A stretch of DNA of 17,912 bases from Alphaproteobacteria bacterium (GTDB lineage: Bacteria > Pseudomonadota > Alphaproteobacteria > Rs-D84): assembly GCA_017650505.1 (NCBI GenBank), contig JAGCET010000031.1:1-17912 (forward strand), in the 5' to 3' direction. A program made the translations under genes and the position numbers. The notes under the pieces were generated by a model. The model was not told where the DNA came from, did no database searches, and saw nothing but the letters and a program-made list of their open reading frames with translations. Positions 13,028-17,912 of the stretch are shown here, piece by piece (positions within the stretch are counted from its first letter, which is position 1; the number at the start of each line of letters is the position of its first letter).

Positions 13028-13795
13028 ATGTTTAAGTTATTCAAAAATAAATCTGTTGCACCCGTGGCACCCGCCAAGGTTCCACAACATGTTGCGTTTA
13101 TATGTGATGGGAATCGGCGTTGGGCCGAAGCACGTGGGTTGCCCCCGCTTATGGGGCATCGGGCCGGAATCGCCAATTTTGAAAACTTGGTTGATTGGTT
13201 TATTGCGCGTGGCGTAACAACGGTAACATTCTTTATTTTTTCAACCGAAAATTGGAACCGATCCAAAGAAGAGGTTGATTTCCTTATGGATTTGTTCTAT
13301 GCCGAATTAAAGAAAAACCTTAAACACGCAATCGAGAAAAACTTGCGGTATCGTGTGATTGGGTCGCGCGCGCGACTTCCCAAAAAATTGGCAGATATGT
13401 GCGATAAGTTAGAGGCAGAATCCGCAGAAAACACGGCGGGCACAGTGGTGTTTGCGTTGAACTATGGCGGGCAAGATGAAATTGTCAATGCCGTAAATGC
13501 CGCGGTTGATGCCGGCAAACACGTGACACGCGAAACATTCGAAACATTTTTGGATACCGGAGAATTATTGCCTATTGACATTATGGTGCGAACCAGCAAT
13601 GAGTTTCGGATCTCGAATTTCTTGTTGTGGAAATTGGCATATGCGGAATTGCTGTTTGTGCCAGAACATTGGCCAGATTTGGTAAAATCTGAAAAATTAT
13701 GGCAATTTGTTTTGGATCAATATGCGATGCGTAATCGTAGATTCGGTGGTGGTAAAAAAGCGAACTATTCGGGCAAAGAAAAAACAGGGAAATAA
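13028..13795 (+). CDS. uppS: Undecaprenyl diphosphate synthase (cis-prenyltransferase)
   Basis: UppS adds isopentenyl units in cis to farnesyl diphosphate to make the C55 lipid carrier for peptidoglycan and O-antigen precursors. The 255-residue protein has the catalytic Asp D27 and the motifs FSTENWNRS (71-79), NYGGQDEI (145-152), and RTSNEFRISNFLLW (188-201) with R188, E192, R194 and S196. Several near-invariant bacterial positions are changed: ICDGNRRW at 25-32 where IMDGNGRW is usual, NYGGQ instead of NYGGR, and RTSNE instead of RTSGE. DGNRRW is common in non-bacterial and short-chain cis-prenyltransferases, so product length might differ, but position in the cell-envelope operon supports UppS. 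It begins 43 bases after frr and ends 2 bases before cdsA. Confidence 0.93.
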   Translation: MFKLFKNKSVAPVAPAKVPQHVAFICDGNRRWAEARGLPPLMGHRAGIANFENLVDWFIARGVTTVTFFIFSTENWNRSKEEVDFLMDLFYAELKKNLKHAIEKNLRYRVIGSRARLPKKLADMCDKLEAESAENTAGTVVFALNYGGQDEIVNAVNAAVDAGKHVTRETFETFLDTGELLPIDIMVRTSNEFRISNFLLWKLAYAELLFVPEHWPDLVKSEKLWQFVLDQYAMRNRRFGGGKKANYSGKEKTGK

Positions 13796-13797
13796 TT

Positions 13798-14448
13798 ATG
13801 TCAGAAACAATGAACAGAGTCTTGGTTGCGGGCGGATTATTGGCGGTTGCCATGGTTGCGTGGTTTATGGAACGCGGTGGTATGCCCGCAATTTATTGGT
13901 TGTGTCTAATTATTGGTGCGTGGATGATATTTGAATTCTTGCGCGTGATGTGGCGCGCACCACGTGAAGTGATGTTTAATGGCAAAAATCTTGTGGTGTT
14001 TATTGTGTTCTTGGGGTTGTTGTGTGCGGATTTTATGTCCCTTATGACATTGGGACGGCGACCGATGATGATTTTGATGATTTTAGTGATTGTATGTGCG
14101 GCCGATGTTTGCGCATGGCTTTTTGGTCGGATTATTGGTGGCGACAAAATGTGGGAGAAAATTTCCGAACATAAAACATGGGCCGGTCAGATTTTTGGCA
14201 TAATTGGTGGTACCGTTGCGGGCGTATTGTACGGGCATATCGTAATGGGTGGGTTTGTGCCACAAATGGTTTGGATTGGTATCAGTATCGCCCTGTTATC
14301 GCAATATGGTGATTTGACCGCAAGTTTTATAAAACGCAGGTTGAGAATAAAAGATTTTAGCAATGTTTTGGGAAAACATGGCGGAATAATCGACCGGTTT
14401 GATGGGTGGATTTATGTACTACCCGTTATATGGGCGGTATTAGCATAA
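13798..14448 (+). CDS. cdsA: Phosphatidate cytidylyltransferase (CDP-diacylglycerol synthase)
   Basis: CdsA converts phosphatidic acid and CTP to CDP-diacylglycerol, the precursor of all phospholipids, in the inner membrane. The 216-residue protein is shorter than the E. coli enzyme (285), lacking the first transmembrane helices, but the C-terminal family signature is complete at 176-202: SFIKRRLRIKDFSNVLGKHG, then GIIDRFD. The QYGDL segment (169-173) and D103 in a membrane helix (AADVCAWLFG) also fit. About six hydrophobic segments can be seen. It starts 2 bases after the uppS stop, indicating translational coupling, and is followed 13 bases later by rseP. dxr, often found near here, is absent. 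Confidence 0.95.
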   Translation: MSETMNRVLVAGGLLAVAMVAWFMERGGMPAIYWLCLIIGAWMIFEFLRVMWRAPREVMFNGKNLVVFIVFLGLLCADFMSLMTLGRRPMMILMILVIVCAADVCAWLFGRIIGGDKMWEKISEHKTWAGQIFGIIGGTVAGVLYGHIVMGGFVPQMVWIGISIALLSQYGDLTASFIKRRLRIKDFSNVLGKHGGIIDRFDGWIYVLPVIWAVLA

Positions 14449-14461
14449 AGGAAGGGAAGAA

Positions 14462-15517
14462 ATGCATACTATAACAACGATTGTTGCATTGTTGATTGTT
14501 TTAGGAATTGTGGTTTTTATCCACGAACTTGGCCACTTTATGGCGGCGCGTTGGGCCGGCGTGCGCGTAGATGCATTTTCTATTGGTTTTGGACCGGCGA
14601 TTATCAAGTGGCACGACAAACGCGGAACCGTTTGGAAAATTGCGTGTCTGCCGCTTGGTGGGTATGTTTCCATATACGGCCAAGAAGATATGTTTAACCG
14701 CAAAAAATACAATGAATTGCCCAAAAACAAAAAGGTTGGACATTACCTGTCTGTCCCAGCGTGGAAGCAGTTTATTATCATTGCCGCCGGCGTGTTTATG
14801 AATTTTATTCTGGCATGGGCAATATATTCTTCTATTTTTATGTTCAAGCCACGAAATGTTCAATTGCCTGTGGTGGGCCAGGTTGTCCAGGGTACCGTCG
14901 CATTTAATGCGGGTATAAAGCCCGGTGACGTTATCGTTCAAATCGACGACGAACGTATAACAAATTGGGGCGAATTGGTAATTGCCAAAGAATTGGCCGG
15001 CACACATGATGCAGATGTTCAGGTATTGCGTGGCGGGGAAGTTATAAACGTAAAATTAGAACCCGCCTCGCGATGGGGACTTGTTGCCGACGGCAGCAAG
15101 ACTGAATACCGTAAAAAGGGTCTGTTTGGGGCGATATATTCGGGGGCACGCGAAACATATTACCAATCAAAAACTTTGCTGACCGTGTTGAAACAGATTG
15201 TCACTGGCGACCGTTCTTCAAAGCAACTTGGGTCGTTCATAACCATCGCAGAAATTTCAGGCAAAGCGATGGCAAATGGAATCTTTGCATTGTTGTCTAT
15301 TATTGCGTTGCTGTCCGTGAATTTGGGGGTTATAAACCTTCTGCCATTGCCGGTTTTGGACGGTGGATATTTGTTGATTTTAATAATAGAAGGCGCGACA
15401 CGCAAAAAACTTGGGGGCAAGGGTATGGAAATCGCAATAGTTTGCGGTTGGATATTTTTGGGGTTTGTATTCGCCCTGACCATGTGGAATGATATAGCAC
15501 GGGTGTTTGGATTATGA
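14462..15517 (+). CDS. rseP: Site-2 intramembrane metalloprotease RseP
   Basis: RseP cleaves membrane-embedded substrates such as anti-sigma factors and signal-peptide remnants. The zinc site is visible: HELGH (H21, E22, H25) in the first transmembrane helix and the third ligand D300 in NLLPLPVLDGGY. Between them lie the conserved LPLGGYVSIYGQ (63-74), a membrane helix at about 102-125 and one PDZ domain (about 136-200, AGIKPGDVIVQIDDERI). The 351-residue length and single PDZ contrast with the two-PDZ E. coli protein (450) but are common in other bacteria. Start ATG 14462 has a strong GGAAGG site. The stop overlaps the bamA start (ATGA), so the two are translationally coupled, consistent with envelope-stress and outer-membrane assembly functions being expressed together. 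Confidence 0.96.
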   Translation: MHTITTIVALLIVLGIVVFIHELGHFMAARWAGVRVDAFSIGFGPAIIKWHDKRGTVWKIACLPLGGYVSIYGQEDMFNRKKYNELPKNKKVGHYLSVPAWKQFIIIAAGVFMNFILAWAIYSSIFMFKPRNVQLPVVGQVVQGTVAFNAGIKPGDVIVQIDDERITNWGELVIAKELAGTHDADVQVLRGGEVINVKLEPASRWGLVADGSKTEYRKKGLFGAIYSGARETYYQSKTLLTVLKQIVTGDRSSKQLGSFITIAEISGKAMANGIFALLSIIALLSVNLGVINLLPLPVLDGGYLLILIIEGATRKKLGGKGMEIAIVCGWIFLGFVFALTMWNDIARVFGL

Positions 15518-17778
15518 TGAAAAAAGTCTTTGTTTTTTTGGTTGGTTTGGCAATGGTCGGCGGCGCATTTGCGACCACTGTATCGCGTGTTGATGTTGCG
15601 GGGAATAAACGTATGGATTCTGAATCTGTGCGAATATTGGCCGACGTAAAACGCGGTGATAACGTCAATGATGAAGGCGTAAATAAAATTGCAAAAAAAT
15701 TACAGGAAAGCGGATACTTTTCGCGCGTATCGGTTCGGATGTCTGATGGCGCGTTAAAAATAAATGTGACCGAGGCCCCAATTGTAAATATGGTGACGGT
15801 TGAAGGAAATGACGAAGTGTCGACCGATGATTTGAAAAAAGAAATAAAACTTGCCGAACGTGCGGCATTTGATGAATCGGTGATTGGGGCCGATGTTGGC
15901 CGGATGTTGACCGTATATCAACGCAAAGGCTTTTTTGGCACGAAAATTACACCAAAGAAAATCGCATTGGATGATGACCGTGTGAATGTTGTTTATGAAA
16001 TTACCGAAGGACATCCGACATACATAGATTCTATATCTTTTGAAGGAAATGAAAAGTTCAGCAACCGCACCCTGAGGGGCGAGGTTTTATCGCGTGAACA
16101 CGCGTGGTGGCGTTTTATGACACAATTTGATGTGTATGATGAAGACCGTATAATGTATGACCAACAAATGTTGCGGCAATTTTATCTGCGCAATGGTTAT
16201 GTTGATTTTCAGGTAAAAAATGCCAAGGGAACATTTACGCCGGACCGTGAATATTATTCTGTTGTATTTAACGTAGATGAAGGCGATAAGTATGAAATTG
16301 GAAATGTGACGGTGGACAGTCCTTTTGATGATGTTCCAACTGATGAATTACGCGATGCGTTGAAAATTTCAAAAGGTGACACGTACAATATTGATGAAGT
16401 AGAGGCGACAATTTCGGCATTACGTGGCGTTGTTGCCGACCATGGCTATGCATTTATAAACGTGGAACCGGTGCCAACAAAAAATGATGACACGCACACG
16501 ATAGATTTGAATTTCAAAATTCAAAAAACAAACCGGATTTATTTGAACTCTATAAATATTTTGGGGAATGTGCGAACGTTTGATTCGGTTATAAATCAAC
16601 TTATCCCAATGCGGGCGGGCGACCCATTTTCGTTACAAACAATTGAACAAGGGCGTCAACGTTTGATGCGCACACGGTATTTCAAAGATGTGCAAATGGT
16701 TCCGACACGTATTGCCGATGCAAATATGATGAATTTGGATATTAAGGTTGAAGAACAACCGACCGGCGAATTATCCGGCGGATTTGGTTGGTCAAACATA
16801 AATGGTTTTATGGTTGATGCGGGAATAACCGAGAGTAATTTTATGGGCCGTGGTCAAACGGTTCAATTGCGTGGGTCTATTGCGCAATATCAAAAACAGG
16901 CGTTGTTCAGTTTTACCGAACCGTTCTTGTTTGGGCGTGCGTTGTCGGCCGGATTTGATGTATCGTATACAATGTATAACTATAAAAAACTTGGTGGATT
17001 CGGATATGACCGCGATTCGTTGACAATTGCGGGGCGCCTTGGGTGGCAATTGACCGATCACTGGACACAAACATTACGTGTTTCTGCATCTTTTGACCAA
17101 AACTATGACCTGCAAGTCGGGGGATGGCGTGATGCAACACTTTACACCGTTGGGACGTATTGGAAATATTATAATCTGGATACGAATTTTGAGCAAAACA
17201 CACATACCGGGATTGTGGGAAACGCGGGCGTTGCATATACCGGGTTTGGTGGAACCGAGAATTTTATGCGGTATAATGCCGATTTGACCGCAATGGTAAA
17301 GTTTTTTGATGATCGTTGGCAACTGCGGACTTCAATTGATTTTGGTTTGATTCAAACGATTGGGGATGATTATGTGCCGCGTGTGTATCGGTACTTTTTG
17401 GGTGGCGAATCTTTGCGTGGATTTGATATTGCCGGCATTGGCAGCCGTAATTGGCGATACAGTTCTTATTCATTGGGCGGCATGTGGAAGTTTAATGGGT
17501 CAACGCAAATGAATTTCCCAATATTTATTCCCGACGAATATCAGATAAAGGGGTTCGTATTTATGGACTATGGCATTTTGGGCAAGCCACCTGCGCAAGA
17601 AGATACTTACCTTGGGCGGGCGAACTATATTGAACAGGCGTGGCGTACATCGGCGGGATTCGGTATCTATTGGAATACGCCGATGGGGCCAATGAATTTC
17701 AGTTGGGGTTGGCCGTTAAAGATTGGGCCACACGACCGCGAACGTAGATTTTTGCTTTCATTCGAAACCCAGTTTTGA
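15514..17778 (+). CDS. bamA: Outer membrane protein assembly factor BamA
   Basis: BamA is the essential outer-membrane insertase for beta-barrel proteins. The 754-residue precursor has a signal peptide (about 1-21, ending GGAFA), five POTRA repeats (about 22-410) and a 16-strand barrel (about 415-754). The barrel begins after PTGELSGGFGWSNINGF, contains the conserved loop-6 motif GGESLRGF (630-637, R635) and ends with a terminal Phe, the outer-membrane sorting signal. Two consecutive ATG codons (15514 and 15517) are possible starts; both overlap the rseP stop. Unlike in enterobacteria, skp, lpxD and other lipid A genes do not follow; a terminator closes the operon. The protein shows the cell has a canonical outer membrane. 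Confidence 0.98.
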   Translation: MMKKVFVFLVGLAMVGGAFATTVSRVDVAGNKRMDSESVRILADVKRGDNVNDEGVNKIAKKLQESGYFSRVSVRMSDGALKINVTEAPIVNMVTVEGNDEVSTDDLKKEIKLAERAAFDESVIGADVGRMLTVYQRKGFFGTKITPKKIALDDDRVNVVYEITEGHPTYIDSISFEGNEKFSNRTLRGEVLSREHAWWRFMTQFDVYDEDRIMYDQQMLRQFYLRNGYVDFQVKNAKGTFTPDREYYSVVFNVDEGDKYEIGNVTVDSPFDDVPTDELRDALKISKGDTYNIDEVEATISALRGVVADHGYAFINVEPVPTKNDDTHTIDLNFKIQKTNRIYLNSINILGNVRTFDSVINQLIPMRAGDPFSLQTIEQGRQRLMRTRYFKDVQMVPTRIADANMMNLDIKVEEQPTGELSGGFGWSNINGFMVDAGITESNFMGRGQTVQLRGSIAQYQKQALFSFTEPFLFGRALSAGFDVSYTMYNYKKLGGFGYDRDSLTIAGRLGWQLTDHWTQTLRVSASFDQNYDLQVGGWRDATLYTVGTYWKYYNLDTNFEQNTHTGIVGNAGVAYTGFGGTENFMRYNADLTAMVKFFDDRWQLRTSIDFGLIQTIGDDYVPRVYRYFLGGESLRGFDIAGIGSRNWRYSSYSLGGMWKFNGSTQMNFPIFIPDEYQIKGFVFMDYGILGKPPAQEDTYLGRANYIEQAWRTSAGFGIYWNTPMGPMNFSWGWPLKIGPHDRERRFLLSFETQF

Positions 17779-17792
17779 TATTTTATTGACCG

Positions 17793-17814
17793 TCCGCCAT
17801 TTGGCGGATTTTTT
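17793..17814 (+). terminator. Rho-independent terminator of the frr-bamA operon
   Basis: TCCGCC (17793-17798) pairs with GGCGGA (17803-17808) around ATTT and is followed by TTTTTT, 14 bases after the bamA stop. The hairpin sequence is closely similar to the rpsD terminator. Confidence 0.9.
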
Positions 17815-17828
17815 AATTCGACGTATAT

Positions 17829-17912
17829 TTACTTTTTCTTCTTTTTCACGTTTTTTCTGATAATCATGCACAATATTATTCCGTTTAACACCAATGTGAT
17901 GACGTTAAACAA
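17829..17912 (-). CDS. Partial C-terminus of a convergent membrane protein
   Basis: Reading leftwards from the window edge, 27 codons remain open before a TAA at 17829-17831. They encode a hydrophobic segment (LFNVITLVLNGIILCMII) followed by a Lys-rich tail, the usual look of a last transmembrane helix with a positively charged cytoplasmic end. The gene would converge on bamA. It is too short to identify, and could be chance. Confidence 0.4.
   Translation of the reverse strand: MFNVITLVLNGIILCMIIRKNVKKKKK

Overview
The window reads as chromosomal DNA of an alphaproteobacterium, moderately AT-rich and using the standard bacterial code (TGA is a stop in several genes). The strongest lineage marker is a DUF1013/TrcR-type cell-cycle regulator next to rpoD, a family known essentially from Alphaproteobacteria. 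The S4, RRF and BamA proteins fit that placement. Several otherwise near-invariant residues in sigma-70 and undecaprenyl diphosphate synthase are changed, and there are two Cys-rich/LamG-like secreted proteins of a kind I associate with uncultured, gut or host-associated Alphaproteobacteria. That last placement is inference from memory, not a search.

Layout. 1-1324: a bidirectional-looking terminator, heptamer repeats and a secreted Cys-rich protein. 1340-3864: rpsD with its own promoter and a leader that can form a pseudoknot, then a terminator overlapping the promoter of a SIMPL (DUF541) protein, followed four bases later by xerC. 3865-4848: an AT-rich islet with an unrecognised single-pass membrane protein on the minus strand. 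4849-9016: cysS, then a promoter driving trcR and rpoD, closed by a terminator. 9046-9654: a divergent guanylate-kinase-like protein. 9666-11246 (minus strand): a histidine phosphatase and a second secreted protein sharing its N-terminal module with the first one but carrying a LamG-like C-terminus. 11247-12260: an accessory patch without core genes, holding many short inverted repeats, a small GIY-YIG nuclease, a palindromic repeat mosaic and a copy of the 3' end of the adjacent tRNA. 12265-12340 (minus): tRNA-Ala(GGC) with a clear promoter and terminator. 12424-17778: the envelope-biogenesis operon frr-uppS-cdsA-rseP-bamA, ended by a terminator. The last 84 bases look like the C-terminus of a convergent membrane protein.

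How the genes fit together. The right half is the conserved proteobacterial cluster coupling translation recycling (Frr), lipid-carrier synthesis (UppS), phospholipid precursor synthesis (CdsA), intramembrane proteolysis (RseP) and outer-membrane protein assembly (BamA); dxr, often in this cluster, is absent here. The left half is housekeeping (S4, XerC, CysRS, TrcR, sigma-70). The parts worth a second look are the modular secreted-protein pair, the changed promoter-melting/-10 residues of sigma-70, the GIY-YIG/palindrome/tRNA patch, and the possible S4 leader pseudoknot. I see no CRISPR array, insertion sequence, prophage structural gene or defence operon.
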